Shown: one piece after another, positions 10,283 through 22,827 of the stretch
Layout of the letters: the number at the start of each line of letters is the position of its first letter
How positions within the stretch are numbered: the stretch's first letter is position 1
Assembly (NCBI GenBank): GCA_016648135.1
Contig: JADDOH010003953.1
Location: 1 to 64,000 of the forward strand
DNA length: 64,000 nt
Direction of reading: 5' to 3'
Source: Agrypnia vestita
Taxonomy: Eukaryota > Arthropoda > Insecta > Trichoptera > Phryganeidae
The notes under the pieces: model-generated
Told to the model about the DNA's origin: nothing
The model's database searches: none
What the model saw: only the letters and a program-made list of their open reading frames with translations
Position numbers and translations under genes: made by a program

Positions 10283-10642
10283 CTCCCAAACTACAAGGGC
10301 CCATACAAGGTGTTGAAGAGGGACAATAAAAACGTCACCCTGAGAATGAACGATGAAAACAAGCTCGTGTCCTTAGATAGATGCAAACCGGCTTACATTC
10401 TACCCGAAGAAGAAGAAGTACCTAAAGGAAAACCGGGTTACATAACAAGATTTGGTAGGGAGATCAGAATCCCGGAAAAAAAAAATGTATTTTCTTCTTT
10501 AAAATTTATTTGGTATGTCAATTTATATGTATTGTTAAGAGGGGGATTAGTAATTTTTAATCTTATAGCATTTGCGATGTTTCCTAAAACACAACAGTTA
10601 ATAGTGAATAATTTAGAAGCCGTAGTAAATTTCATAAAATAA
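10283..10642 (+). pseudogene. gypsy integrase C-terminal (GPY/F-like) end
   Basis: LPNYKGPYKVLKRDNKN is the GPY/F-type module of gypsy integrases, followed by a TRFGREIRIP basic motif and a hydrophobic tail around FIWYVNLYVLLRGGL. The frame stops at 10640-10642. The hydrophobic tail might be the last trace of a further frame, but nothing supports an envelope gene. Confidence 0.75.
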
Positions 10643-10744
10643 ATGAAGCCATGTAATTAATTAATTAGCAACTAATATATTTAGAAATATTTAAATCAAT
10701 TTTTTAATTTAAGCAAACTTAAGCGTCAGCTTAAATTTAAAAAA

Positions 10745-10756
10745 TCGCGGGGGGGC
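10745..10756 (+). promoter_or_regulatory. Polypurine tract
   Basis: A purine-rich GCGGGGGGG run directly before the 3' LTR, in the position where plus-strand DNA synthesis is primed. Confidence 0.55.
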
Positions 10757-11188
10757 TGTAGTCTGAGGCTTGGATCGATATTTTTCGATATTCTCATCGA
10801 AAGACATCGATCATGTCGGAAGCCGCAGACAGCACAGCCCTATACCTTTTTTGGGAGAATATTCTGGAAGCATGCGCAAATGTCTATAAATAGAGGGAGA
10901 GACGCGATTCTTACACTCTCCTCGTAGACTCCGTTCATCCAGTGTTTTATAACTAGTCTTAAGTTTTTATTAAAAGTATTGTTAAAAATCGGTGTATTCA
11001 AAAATTAAATAAATCTTGTAAGTATATTCCAAATTCTTCTTTTTATTCTCTGCTTCCCTAAATATATGTATATTCCAATATTTAGATACCCCAGTGTTTA
11101 AATATTGTGGTGACCCCTTAAATAAAAATAAAGCCATAAAAACAAAAATACCAGAGAACAAATATCCCCTCGCGCAGCCCCTTCCACA
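10757..11188 (+). repeat. 3' LTR of Ty3/gypsy element
   Basis: 432 bp, same start and end as the 5' LTR, and followed by GTAT at 11189-11192. It supplies the polyadenylation region of the element RNA; AATAAA motifs occur in its right half. Confidence 0.93.
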
Positions 11189-11192
11189 GTAT

Positions 11193-11480
11193 GTATGTGC
11201 ATTGCTGCTACCCTCACGTGCCCTTAATATCTGTTTTCACTCCGTAGAAACATATGGACTTATCTAGATGCATTTTCGTGGTTATGGAAAAAAATCTTGT
11301 CTCTGTCATAGACTTCATTCAGAACTTGTCTGTAGTTATCTTTTCATTCATTCACTTTTCGTGTTCTTTTCTTATTAATTGGTGAATTTATCTTTTCTTT
11401 TAAATTAACATTGTTTATGGTCATTAAATTTTGTGAAAAATATAAACTATGTTACCTCTACCTGATTTTAATTATAATTT
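11193..11480. other. Spacer
   Basis: No gene or repeat recognised. Confidence 0.4.
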
Positions 11481-11630
11481 TACATTTTACTACCCGAGTT
11501 TCGAGAGTATCAGAATCTCACATCGACAGGTGAAGTATTATACTATTATAAGTGAAGTATAATTCGCCTGTCGACTAGAGATTCTAATACTCTCGAAACT
11601 TGAGCAGTAAAATATAAAATTATAATCAAA
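11465..11630. repeat. Head-to-head pair of hammerhead-like repeats
   Basis: Left arm 11488-11535 and right arm 11566-11610 are inverted copies. On the strand where it reads correctly, each has CTGTCGA, a stem with GAGA...CTCTC, and CGAAACTCGGGTA (left) or CGAAACTTGAGCA (right). This is the same layout as the hammerhead core at 26853-26892, but with three extra bases in the CUGAUGA box, so cleavage is unlikely. Confidence 0.5.
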
Positions 11631-11919
11631 CTCATATAGAGACAATACAGTTTATAATGTTTTCCACCCAATTTAATGATCAAACCTCAAATCCATCGAT
11701 AATATAACCACTTGAGTTTATATATTACACTTAACTTTCTTTACTTCACAGGGGTGATAAAAAAGTAATCCTAAACATAAAATTATTATCTTGTAACAAT
11801 CTGTTAAAATGTAAAACAGAGTATGATATTTTTAGTATAAGACTGGTAGTTAAAGTTTTTTTATATTTTCAAATTTGATTAACCTGAGAAAACATCATGT
11901 ATTTGCATTTTTTTAAATA

Positions 11920-12839
11920 TCTATATACCTATAAAACTCAATGTCTGTCTGTCTATCTGTTCTCTATACAAATCCACACCGTTTGTCCGATTCGATTCGA
12001 ATTTTGCATACTTATGCTTTGGGATCCGGCAGGTAATATAGGCAACTTTTCCCCTATATTCTCATACCCCTTCCTCACCCCCTGACATATTTTCGATGCA
12101 AATCTGTACCGATTGACCGATCGGATTCAAAATTTGGAAACTTTTTCTTTGGGACCCGGCGGGTAACATAGGAAAATTTCCCCCCTATTCTCATACCCCT
12201 TCCCTTCCCTCTGACATATTTTCGATGCAAATCTGTACCGATTGACCGATCCGATTCAAAATTTGGAAACTTTTTCTTTGGGACCCGGCGGGTAACATAG
12301 GAAAATTTCCCCCCTATTCTCATACCCCTTCCCTTCCCTCTGACATATTTTCGATGCAAATCTGTACCGATTGACCGATCCGATTCAAAATTTGGAAACT
12401 TTTTCTTTGGGACCCGGCGGGTAACATAGGAAAATTTCTCCCCTATTCTCATACCCCTTCCCTTCCCTCTGACATATTTTCGATGCAAATCTGTACCGAT
12501 TGACCGATCGGATTCAAAATTTGGAAACTTTTTCTTTGGGACCCGGCGGGTAACATAGGAAAATTTCCCCCCTATTCTCATACCCCTTCCCTTCCCCCTG
12601 ACATATTTTCGATGCAAATCTGTACCGTTTGACCGATCGGACTCAAAATTTGGAAACTTATTCTTTAGGACTCGGCGAGTAACATAGGCGATATATCCCT
12701 CCTATTCTCATACCCCTTCCCCTCCCCCTGACATATTTTCAATGCAAATCTCTACCGTTCAAATCAAACCTTTGTTTCCCCCACAAATTTAATTTTAACT
12801 TAATCCTTAACCCGTGCAACGCCGGGTACAAACAGCTAG
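11920..12839 (+). mobile_element. Nonautonomous Helitron with internal minisatellite
   Basis: It begins TCTATATACCTATAAAACTC and ends in CTAG preceded by a short hairpin (ACCCG...CGGGTAC), inserted between A (11919) and T (12840). These are the defining Helitron ends: TC at 5', CTRR at 3' after a hairpin, insertion at AT, no target duplication. There is no Rep/helicase. About five and a half units of 129 bp fill the interior. Other copies lie at 47306-47836 and 62878-63102. Confidence 0.85.
12082..12740 (+). repeat. 129-bp tandem repeats inside the Helitron
   Basis: Units start with CTGACATATTTTCGATGCAA at 12082, 12211, 12340, 12469, 12598 and 12728. Because 129 is a multiple of 3 and the units are nearly identical, the minus strand has a 180-codon open frame with a repeating peptide; this is an artefact. 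Confidence 0.92.
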
Positions 12840-12840
12840 T

Positions 12841-13007
12841 TAAAAATATAATGTATCTTTGTCCGGGAGCTTCTCTTTGTCATCTTTGCTCAATCGTTCC
12901 CTCAAGTACCTTTCTGAGGTATGAATTTTATCAACGATTGAGTCTTATTCATCCCCCTCTTCAATTTCCATAGTTGTTTGTTGACATTCAATCTGCATTC
13001 TTACCAT
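12841..13007 (-). pseudogene. Unidentified coding remnant
   Basis: Reading down from the ATG at 13007, the minus strand gives MVRMQIECQQTTMEIEEGDE, one stop, then DSIVDKIHTSERYLRERLSK and DDKEKLPDKD. The charged, protein-like composition over 50 codons with a single stop looks like a decayed coding sequence, cut by the Helitron end at 12839. I do not recognise the family. Confidence 0.35.
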
Positions 13008-13190
13008 TTTAATATAAAATAAAACATTTTTAATAAAATTTGCCATTGAAAATAAAAATAGTATCTTATACCTTGATATGCAAAACGTTATTTGCGTTAT
13101 TCAAATAGTAATCAAAATACGCGGTAACTTTCATTTAATATTTCAATTATATTGATTGATTGTGTCTACTTATATTATTTGATTAATTAC

Positions 13191-13226
13191 ACCAACATGT
13201 TTCGGAAATACCTTTTCATCGTCAGG
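13191..13226 (-). repeat. Hammerhead-like relic
   Basis: Minus strand: CTGACGATGA, a short GG...CC stem, then CGAAACATGTT. The palindrome ACATGT replaces stem III. The bases before and after (TACC and GGTG) can pair as stem I. Three extra bases break the core. Confidence 0.45.
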
Positions 13227-14080
13227 GTATTGTATAACTGTCAAAATATCACAATGAAATGTCTCTTGTTTTTCTGAATTATTTGAAAAATTATTTTAAA
13301 ATATTATTACTGAATTTCTTGATTACTCGCAATTATTGGAAAAATTTTTGGAATTGGGCTAGTAGTTAAATTTAATTGAGTGCAGCGAATTAAAGAAGTA
13401 CCTGTGTGAAATACTCTAGTGACAAGTAACAATAAGTGTGAATTAAAGAACGATGTTTCGATTAAATTTGCGTCCAGTTACTTTGTGTAAAAAATAAATA
13501 TTTTAATTGTTTTTAGCGTTTCATTTGCCTCCCACAACCACGATCTCGTGACAATATGTTATACAACATGCATAAAATTTATGGGCACGATATACCACAT
13601 ATTTTTTTTAATAACACATTTTTGGGGTTTTAGACAACGCACCTTTCTACACAGCCTCGTTCATTCTTACGGCCTCTGCATTTTTACCCACCTTCCGAAT
13701 TAGAAATTTTCCGTTAATTCTAATTAAATTGACAATAAGCCCTTCGCCCTCAAAGTGGCGCTGGCGCACTACACCCCTTGCTCGCCTCGTGGGCGCGTCC
13801 ACGTCTTTCCTCTGTTTCCCCAGTGGATTACCTATTTAAATCGTATCAAAGATACGCTAAATATAGTATTCCTTTAGCGAAGAGAAAGTCTAAACCGGGT
13901 TCAACGCACCGAAATGCAAAAAGGATTTGCAAAGATCGAAGGGGAAAATGAAACGAAAGAAAGAAGAGATTATATGACAAAAGGATATCAGAAAAAAAAC
14001 AAAAGTAGTCAATGGGAAAAAATAGGTGAATAATAAAATATTATGCCTGCATTCTGTGAAAAAATCTTGCTATCAGAATA
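13227..14080. other. No gene recognised
   Basis: Mixed composition. A GC-richer patch at about 13735-13840 carries no coding pattern I can support. Confidence 0.4.
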
Positions 14081-14133
14081 ATAATACTAATAAAAAGAAA
14101 ACACTTTGTATAATACCACTATTTATTGAATTA

Positions 14134-14171
14134 TCAACATGTTTCGGGGCCAATGGTCCATTCATCGGGAT
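14134..14171 (-). repeat. Hammerhead-like relic
   Basis: Minus strand: CCGATGA (one change from CUGAUGA), stem with GGACC...GGCCC, then CGAAACATGTT. ATC before and GAT after can pair as stem I. The AT-rich shoulder (ACTTTGTATAA, TATTTATTGAATTAT) resembles that of the copies at 44814 and 58250. Confidence 0.5.
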
Positions 14172-17100
14172 GCAATGAATAACCAAATCCTTTTTGCAAA
14201 TAGTCATCTTTTAATTATGTTATCACATTAATTCTTAATAATAATTCTAAATAATAATAAAAGATAATAAATAATTTAGTTATTCAACTCCCATACATTA
14301 TTTTTTTGTTTTTATTAAGATGTACATATTACATACTTTCAATTTTAGTTTTTAGTGTACTGGTTTTATTTTTTTTCTTTTTATTAATATAAATAATATT
14401 AAGTTGGTGTTATCGAAAAAGTTAAACATAATAATTAATGAATATAGATAAGACCTATCATTAACTTAAAACATTAACTGGAACTCCTCTGATTCGACTA
14501 AAAAGTTTTTCTTTTTTACTACATTAATACGAATATATTCGCATTAGGAAAATTTCACATATTACAAATACCGATGAAAATATATTAAATAGATTCATAA
14601 ATATTAATTATATTCATCGAATCAGTATGGATCTCATTTTAAAACAGAGAAAATGTTAAATTCGCAACTTAAACATAACTCTGGCAAATGTCGAACCAGA
14701 AACAATTGACCTCTTTTCACAATTCTCCGTTTTAGATATCAGTCTGTCGTGCATACATTAGTAATTAACCTTTAGAACGCGTCAATACATTCTTATCTAT
14801 ATAGAAGGTGAAAACGAGTATGGGTCCAGGCTCTGGTAAAATACCAAAATAGTATAATAATAAAAGCATCTAAGGAGCCCAGCATTGCCCAATATCCAAC
14901 AAATACTTATTACTTAAGAATATTTTTTATAGAGCTATGTATAATTTAATAAACTATTTTTTCTTCTTTAACAGCCTCATGGGACTGGTGGTCTACAACC
15001 GTAAGCACTACAGGGCGCCACCCGTCCTTTGTGGATATAAGAGCCTCCAATTCGAATATTCGAATATTGGAACCTCGAATAGATTCGCCTGTTTTTAAAT
15101 ATTCGTTATTCAAATACTTTAAAAAGTATTCGTAAAACATTCGCTCATATTTATATTATAAGATCTTTAATATTTTTCTAAACAAAACAAAGATTTACGA
15201 ACCCTGGAAGTCATATGCAAGCATTTTCAGGTATACGATTTTTTTTCTCCAAAAGTACCGCTATCGGCTTTATGGAAGTCGGACATCAAAGATGTAAACC
15301 CCGTAAATTGTCGGACTTCTTCTGCATTTGCCTTTTTTTAATGTCTTATGCTTATCTTTACGGTTCTATTCTATGACAATAAGCACTTACGGTTAACACA
15401 CTTTATTTGGTCAACGATGGAGTCGGCTTTCTATCTTTCTTTCTTTTAGTATTACTCTCCAAAAGATATTTAATCTTAAGACATCTATTAAAACTAATTT
15501 AATGGATTCTTTTTATTTTCTGTGTACTTTTTCAACTATATTATTCAGGTGTCCGAGTACACCGATTTTCAGAAATCCATTAAAAGTCCTTTCAATTCAA
15601 TGTTTCGTTTGATTGTTTTTTGGTATTCCTATTGCTACATTTCACAACAGATAAAATGACTTATTTACATGTATTAATGAGAATATGATCTATTATTAAA
15701 GATGCATTTACAAATACTATTAATTTGTATAATAAACAATGTATATTATTTTGCGTCTGTTGAATACGAGAAGATTTTTTTTTAAATCACACCGTTAATT
15801 TAAGCTAGTGATTGCGGAATTCCACAGTGTGAGGTTTGCTAACCCAAAAAACTTTACTATGACCAGAGCGCGTAAAATCTACTTCAAAAATCTATCACAG
15901 CGAGCCATCTTGTTGCCAGAAACTGGATACAGCATAAAAAAACGCCGCACAAACAGAATAATCCTCCTCGTATTAGCACCGACGCAACCCTTGACTTTTT
16001 ATGCAAATACTGGAGACGTACTAAGGGGGCTGTGGAGACATTCGGAAAGCCGAAGTAGAAAATAATATTCTCCATACGTGACCTGATCTGACCGTCCTCA
16101 CAATGGCTTACCGTGTCGCCCTAGCTCTTATCCTTTTCGGGAGGGATTTTTATGTCAAGTAAAGTTTTTTGCCGCGGAAAATTACGAGTACATTACCTTC
16201 GTAATAATAACGCATCATGCAGAAATATCGATTTGATTAGCGAAGATACCAGCACAATTATTTATTTCAAGGTCTTTCATATTAGACGCGTATCCGGCAA
16301 GTGTAGTAGTATTTTCTATATTAGAATTCTATATTTAGAACTATAATTAGAATTCAATTGATGAGACGCCCTTGACAATACAAAAAAACAGCGACAAAAG
16401 TAAAGAATTTTTAGCATAATTTCGTACACAAAAATGTGAATGACGATGCAACATACTCCGATCACCTCGACCACTGTCTATCGTCATGAATATGTTCCAT
16501 TTTACGGTAATACGTTATATTAATAACTCTTTATCTGAACATGAGTCATCAATTTGTAATAATATACAGTGGGTTTTACCTCGATATAAACGTCATCTCA
16601 TTATCAACAGCTGTCACTATAAAACAAAGATCCGTAAAATTTTATCCAAACGAGATATCATACTTAAGGGGTCCGGAGAAAAGTACTGGATCTTATTTAC
16701 TGAAAATTATAATATTTTCATTTGATAAAATCGATGCACGTCATTCCAATGATTATTATCATAGATAATTCTTAAGATTAATTAATACCTATACGGGGAG
16801 TCCTTTGCATAACACATTTGGTGTCACAATGTACGATGATCTCGCATAAATATTTATTTAATAAAGAAAGATATGGCATTATTCATTTAACAAAATCAAA
16901 TATACATTATTGCTACGATAAGTCATATCTAAAAGTGATAATGAATGATTTTCATGTAAAATTTATATATTTCTGAACACAATAATATTTTAATTAATAT
17001 TGCTTGCGTTATGTCTTACCGTATTATTCGTTTTTATTTCGTAAAAACTCTATACACAAAATGCTCTTTGGTTAACTAAAACAGATTTTTAAATTTATTA

Positions 17101-17260
17101 TCTTACTTTACTGTTTCACTTTGTTTATTGTATTTTCTTCGTCCTTTCATTGGTAAGTTTTTTTTACATGAGAGAGTAATAACGATGGCACTACTATTTT
17201 CAAATGCCATATGAATCGAAAATTACATTAAAATTTGATTCATTTAGGCGATGTCATTTT
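14172..17260. other. AT-rich DNA with no gene recognised
   Basis: Short open frames exist (for instance 15808-16065) but show no family resemblance, no codon pattern and no splice context that I trust. Confidence 0.4.
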
Positions 17261-17264
17261 GTTA

Positions 17265-17850
17265 TAATGTATTTTCTTCTTCTTCTTCTTCTTTTCATGC
17301 CCTATCCGTTCAACGGACGTTGGTTATCATGTTGGCTATGAGAACTTTGTTTACTGCGGCCCGGAACAGCTCTACAGTAGATTTACAGTTTACATTTACT
17401 CCACAGTTTTTCAGCCATGATGATCTTCTTCTAGGGGCCCGACTTCCGGCAATTTTCCCTGCATCATGAGGTGCAAGATCTCGTACTTCTCTAGATATGT
17501 CATAGATATTTAAGTTTTCGAATTTTATTGTTTTAATACCTTAATTTTCTTTATTCATCCGAACCATAACATCTTCATTCGTAACTCTGTCCATCCAGCT
17601 TATTTTGAATATTCTTCTGTAGATCCACATCTCGAATACCTCCAGTCGGCTTATCAATTCTTCGGTAAGGGTCCATGCTTCCATTCCATAAAATAATACC
17701 GAAAACACGTAGCATCTGACCATTCGCATTCGTGATCCAAGGTTGAGATCATGACTGCAGAACATCTTTTTCGCGCGGATAAAGGTTGCACGAGCTTGCT
17801 CAATGCGGCATTTGATTTCAACCGAAGGATCCCATTTTTCAATGTATTTT
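17265..17850 (-). mobile_element. RTE-like LINE, 3' end of ORF2
   Basis: From 17848 downward the minus strand encodes KWDPSVEIKCRIEQARATF, then RCYVFSVLFYGMEAWTLTEE and WIYRRIFKISWMDRVTNE, the thumb and C-terminal region of insect endonuclease-reverse transcriptase LINEs. A damaged middle leads to RRRSSWLKNCGVNVN and VELFRAAVNKVLIANMITNV, the usual last residues, then a stop. The 3' end is a (GAA)n tail at about 17272-17292. The 5' part, including RT and endonuclease, is absent, as in typical 5'-truncated insertions. Confidence 0.85.
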
Positions 17851-20280
17851 CATAAATGCATAATAGGTTAAATACATGTACTGAATATCTAAAATAATAT
17901 TATAATTTGTTTAAGTTTTTGTTTGATTAATATTATTTAACATTTTCTAATCTTTTTTATTACTATTCGAGTCACCGTAATTATGCTAATAAGATATAAC
18001 TCACAATGAAGTTCCATTTCCACAAATGTGGAACGGCTATTTTATTGATGTATGTTTGTTTGCATCATATACCATGTATGCAAGTGGCTATATGTACGTA
18101 GGTGTTCAAAAAGTTACCGAAAATTTCTAATAAATTACCCGCTTTATTTTTCAACGTGGTAATAATATACTACTTCGCGTGGTATCAAAAAATGTCTAAT
18201 TCTTTTCGGTAAAAATTATCACAATTTTAGTAAAATCTTTTAAAATTGCTTCAATGGATCCCACGGATATTCTAACACTCTAAATTAATATTTGCCCCAT
18301 TTTTCGTAAAAATTTTCTAGTAAATGGACAGCGATAATTTTTTTTTTCCTTATCAAAGTTAATTAATTATCTTTCACAAAACAACATCTTCGATGTCATC
18401 CGGTAGTAAGCGATAGATCCATTCGTACCTACACAGTAAACAACCATCTTATTTAGCGCATTATCCCCTTCATCGTTATATCATGGTAAACAGGAATTAC
18501 AGCGTTAATGAATAGAAACCATATTCTAAGTAGTTATTATAAAGAACAGCCTTGTATGTTCTGAAAAACTACACAAAAGGAAATAATAAGGAAGGAAATC
18601 GATTAAAAAAAAATTATAATAGAGACATGAAATACTTGTCACATCGATATGCTTACTACGATATTTCTTGCTCGTATTTTTAAAGTAAGCTATGTACTTG
18701 TGCTATGAAAATAGTAGACACTAACCCTTCCACTCATGACTATTGACACGTACATTACCGCTGGACTAAATAAGCACTAATTGGGGTAGTATTAAAAAAC
18801 TTATATAATAATTCTGAATAAAAAATATTTAAATGTTTTACATGTTTGTAGTAAACCGTATCTCCTCACAAATAAGTTTAAAATAAAAAGAAATTTTAAT
18901 TTTATTTCACACAATTGCCGATAGATCGGTAGACTTTTTCAGAAGCTCAAATTTTAAAACGACAATCTCGTAGCAGGTAACAGAAAGATGTCATTCCATT
19001 TAAAAAGAATTTTTACCCGAGAAAGAAGATTATATAATTTAGGGTGGTTATTATTTGTTTTGTTTTCAGTCGCGGAGGACAGGCTCTTTGAAAATCTCGC
19101 TTGATGGACATCAGGCTTAGGAGGCTCACCCAGGGTCACACCCCCATGTCATGTCACCCCCTCCCCGATTAACTTCACATTAATGTACATCTGCCCTCAT
19201 GTGGAGCAGGCGCGAAGATATCGCCGGACCTGGATTAACATCTTAACGTCCGTATAAAGAATATATTCAGCGAGGGGCGATGTATCATGACAGGGTGGAC
19301 TATAACTACTTTTTCTACAAGCTAGGTACTACAATATAATAAAAACTTCACAAATTTTGATATAGGATATGATTATTCAGAGGATACACCATGAAAATTT
19401 GTCACGAAGCTGCTATAGAAAATTTCGTGACATTTTTATAAAGTGTCACATTTATCTTATCTTGCTATAGTATTTAAATTTATTGAACTAAGTAATTACC
19501 CTTGTTGAACACCATAGGAAACTAATACAAATAAAGAATTTAAGATACTTATGATAACTATTATCTTCACATCACATTAATAATGGTTAATAGTCCCGTC
19601 TGTGTCACTTCTTCTATTATTATTTATTTTCTATGTATTATTTTATTAATATATCATTAAAAACTTATTATGAAATCGTATTAGATCACTAAAACAAATT
19701 GAAACTAATGAACATGTTTCAAGGGCAGTTTGTTAATTGTAAAACTTTTACAATTTGCCAAATAATAATTTTCAAACATTCATAATTCTCTAATTCAGTT
19801 CTATAGTCTTTATATAATGTTTTCTTAAAAAGACATCCCTAAGCAACACGCAAAAACTAGTTCGGCTGTATAATCTCTCAAAATTAGACACCTACACCAT
19901 TCCACAAAAAAGGAACTGAAAGTAATATTATTTGAATATGATAGTACAATGGTTGTTTAACTTTGATGTAAAATATTGTAAAAATTTGTCAATAAACTTT
20001 TCAATGTAAGAATGAGAAAATTCCAATGAATTAAATTAAATAAATAAGCTAAGTATACCTACTCTGTGTAAACTCATAAATTACAATATATTTTCTCGTA
20101 TTGTACTAAACCCCAAATACGAGTATCTACATTTTTGTTAACTGAAAAAACAACACGTATTTTTATCCAATTTTTTGTAGTTTTGGATATAGATGAATTT
20201 CAATTTCAATATACAGTATATTTATAAGATAAATATTTATGAGATATCTCACAGCCTACAACGTGAGAATGAAAACGTAA
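17851..20280. other. AT-rich DNA, no gene recognised
   Basis: At 19054-19070 a strong splice-acceptor-like tract (TTTGTTTTGTTTTCAG) precedes a GC-richer patch, but no open frame continues beyond about 17 codons. Confidence 0.4.
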
Positions 20281-20597
20281 CAACGACCTTATACAGCGTC
20301 CGTCAGAAAAACCATCCAATTTTTGCTCAGCCATCGCTCCGGTAGTAGGGGAGTTAGGTGGGTCGTAGTAGCGTCCTTTGGATGCATGTGATAGGTATCT
20401 TGTAGTTAGCAGTAGCCATCCTAGTTTTGACGGGTATGCCCCATGAATTCTTATTGGAGTTTATCAAAAACAACAAAACTGCGATTGATGCGAAACTTCG
20501 AAGTCAACTACAAATGCCACATGATAACATTTAAAAAAAAATAAGGCAAAACGTATTTTTGCTTGCGCTTTTACCATTCTTCGAACATTAGAAATCA

Positions 20598-21095
20598 CTA
20601 GCTGTGCCCGCGCGGCTTCGCTCGCGTAGGTTTTCGGTACACTGTTTGGATCGTCATAGAACTTTCGCGATTCTTCTAGAACACGCTCCTTCAGAACTTT
20701 CAAGAAATTTATTGAATGTACAGGAACCTTCTAGACACACCTACACATTCCGCCACTCAGTTTAGAACTTTCGGGAATTTTCTAGAACCTTCTCCTTCCA
20801 GAACTTTCTAGAGCAGGTTTTTCCGGAACTTTCTAAACTCACCGACATAGTCGTCGCACCTATTTGAAACAATCTGAATCATTTGCGTCCTTCCCATAAC
20901 AAAACAATGTGTTAGAAAGCACATTTTCGTCACCCACTCCCACCCACGCTCAGCCACCTCCACCAAACTCGCACATTTTAAATGGGACACTGGGGGCTAT
21001 CCACCACTATAACCACCAGGGGGTGGTAGTATCTGGTTGTGAAGAAAACTTGGCGGATAGGGAAACACGGGTTTCTTTTTATATATATATATATT
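20598..21095 (-). mobile_element. Nonautonomous Helitron
   Basis: On the minus strand the 3' end is GGGCACAGCTAG preceded by a hairpin of CGCGAGCGAAGCCGCGCG, with the host T next to it. The 5' end is near 21095, TCAATATATATATATA followed by AAAAAGAAACCCGTGTTTCC, a start common among insect Helitrons. The interior holds several GAAAGTTC/TCTAGAA words and no helicase frame. Confidence 0.7.
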
Positions 21096-21432
21096 GATGA
21101 TTACTTGCAGCGGCATTAAATACTTTCCGAACTATTGAGATTCTTATTGCCTTAGATACTTCAGGCACGATGTCCCTCGTATTCAAGGAGTCTCACTCAA
21201 TCTTGAATGATGAAAATGATATGATTAAAATTTTGAAATTTCCGGGTGTTTATTATATTAAGAATTTATTTTTCCCTTCGCATCCAGAGTTACCAAATAT
21301 ATTGTTATTATCAACCCTGATCATTTTTAGAATCCATCTGTAGATCCAAATCTCGAATGTTTCAAGTTTCTATTCCATATAAAAGTATAGAGAATACATA
21401 ACATCGTATCATTTTTATTGTTTCCGAGGTTA

Positions 21433-22723
21433 GAGTCCATTCACTTTAGGTAAGCCTTTTGCATTAGTGTGAGTAATACCCTCTGTAACACGTAAATTGT
21501 GAAATTGTATTCGTTTTTTAAACCAACTTCATTGGCCGTTCCAGTAACACTCTGACCGGCGAGCGGAGCGGTCGTTTCTTTGTTTAATATTTTTCGCTTA
21601 AAGATACGGTGACTACAATATCACGAATATTTTTAAATTAGGAAAGAAGAAATCGCGTTCAGGTCAAACAAAGGAGAAAGTTTTAAATGTATATAAATAT
21701 CTCGAAGAATTATACAAAGATAAGTTATATAAAGATAAAATGGAAAAAGTTGATAAAATTATACAAAGATAAGTTATATAAAGATAAAATGGAAAAAGTT
21801 GATAAAATAACCATCAACGAATGGAAAAATGTTTGCCGACATACAAAAGAAATTGAAACTGAGCACGCGACGAAGGATATTCAAATGGATGAAATCACAG
21901 ACTTTAATCAATTTAATATGAATTTAGACGAGGATTCGGAGTCCGATACAAACGATTATAGTTTATCTGATTAAAATTAACTATAAGAATTCGAAATTAT
22001 TTAACCACAATTATACCCGCTTATATATTTATTTTAAAAGCCATAATCCGTCAAAAATAAAGTAATTATATTTTATATTTCGGCCGCCAGTTAAGGCTGT
22101 CAGAACAGCGCTATCCAGCGTAGCGTAGCAGCTTGATAACATTAGTGATGGAAATAAAATAGAGAATTTTGCTTTTTTTGCTTCCTATGCCTCATTATTA
22201 TTTGAGCCATGTGGCAGCGTTAGTGATGGACATTGTTGCATAGAGAATGATATATTTTGATTAATACTAATGACATTGTTGCATAGAGAATGATATATTT
22301 TGATTAATACTAATGACATATGCCTTACAATAGTGGATACACTTACAAGTTTTAATTATACTTAAACTGAAATATTTAAAACAATCATGCAATTTAAAAA
22401 AAATCTAATTCAGAGTATTTTATTAAAAAAACATAAAGTCAATGTCTTTATTTTATTTAACAATTTTGAAAACGAAATTAGATTAGTTATTGGATTCTAG
22501 TTACGGTTACGAATAGATTTCTAAATAATTATTATTTGGGGATTAAATAAATGAAATATAGTTTTTTTATAATACATATATGCTAATTTCAGGTTAAGAA
22601 AATAAAATACTATTTATATATTTTTTGCGTCTATCATTTACACAAAAAAAGAATATTACGAGATTTTGTAAACAGACTGTTACTCACACTAATGCAAAAG
22701 GCTTACCTAAAGTGAATGGACTC
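21433..22723 (+). mobile_element. Tc1/mariner-type transposon with 44-bp inverted repeats
   Basis: Perfect 44-bp terminal inverted repeats (21433-21476 and 22680-22723, starting GAGTCCATTCACTTTAGG) flanked by TA on both sides, as expected for the IS630-Tc1-mariner superfamily. It is 1.29 kb and holds a short degenerate frame (next entry) and a 43-bp tandem duplication at 22229-22315. Too short and damaged to be autonomous. Confidence 0.8.
21640..21974 (+). pseudogene. Transposase remnant, N- and C-terminal ends
   Basis: The first part reads LGKKKSRSGQTKEKVLNVYK. The last part reads ITINEWKNVCRHTKEIETEH and ends in an acidic tail, NLDEDSESDTNDYSLSD. The tail matches the style of insect Tc1/mariner-like transposase C-termini, where W-x-N-x-C-x-H-x-x-x-I-E precedes acidic residues. 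The catalytic DDE core is absent. A 49-bp tandem duplication (21709-21806) throws the two ends into different frames; with one unit they would be continuous. Confidence 0.55.
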
Positions 22724-22827
22724 TAAGTGTGTAGATCTTCATAATTATAAAAAATTAACCCATAAAAACCAAGTTTTTACAATATTCCTTTTCTCATTTA
22801 CTAGTGGAAACTGGTTTGGCGCTTAAG

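Larger units (their letters stand above)
4672..11188 (+). mobile_element. Ty3/gypsy LTR retrotransposon, decayed, with nested insertions
   Basis: Complete LTR-to-LTR element of about 6.5 kb bounded by GTAT duplications. Order: LTR, primer-binding site, remnant gag, protease, reverse transcriptase, RNase H, integrase, LTR. This gene order (RT before integrase) defines Ty3/gypsy (Metaviridae). No envelope-like frame was found, though the pol C-terminus ends in a hydrophobic tail. The coding region is inactive: most of gag appears missing, a block between protease and RT is deleted, there are frameshifts near 7195 and in-frame stops at 7606 and 9816, a 1.6-kb P-superfamily element sits in the integrase core, and a 76-bp palindrome sits in the integrase C-terminus. 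Confidence 0.92.

Noticed and set aside
12075..12617. 180-codon minus-strand open frame with a repeating peptide
   Set aside because: It follows the 129-bp Helitron tandem repeats, whose period is a multiple of three. A protein gene is not needed to explain it.
19054..19110. Spliced exon after TTTGTTTTGTTTTCAG
   Set aside because: All frames stop within about 17 codons and no donor follows. A terminal exon cannot be excluded but is unsupported.
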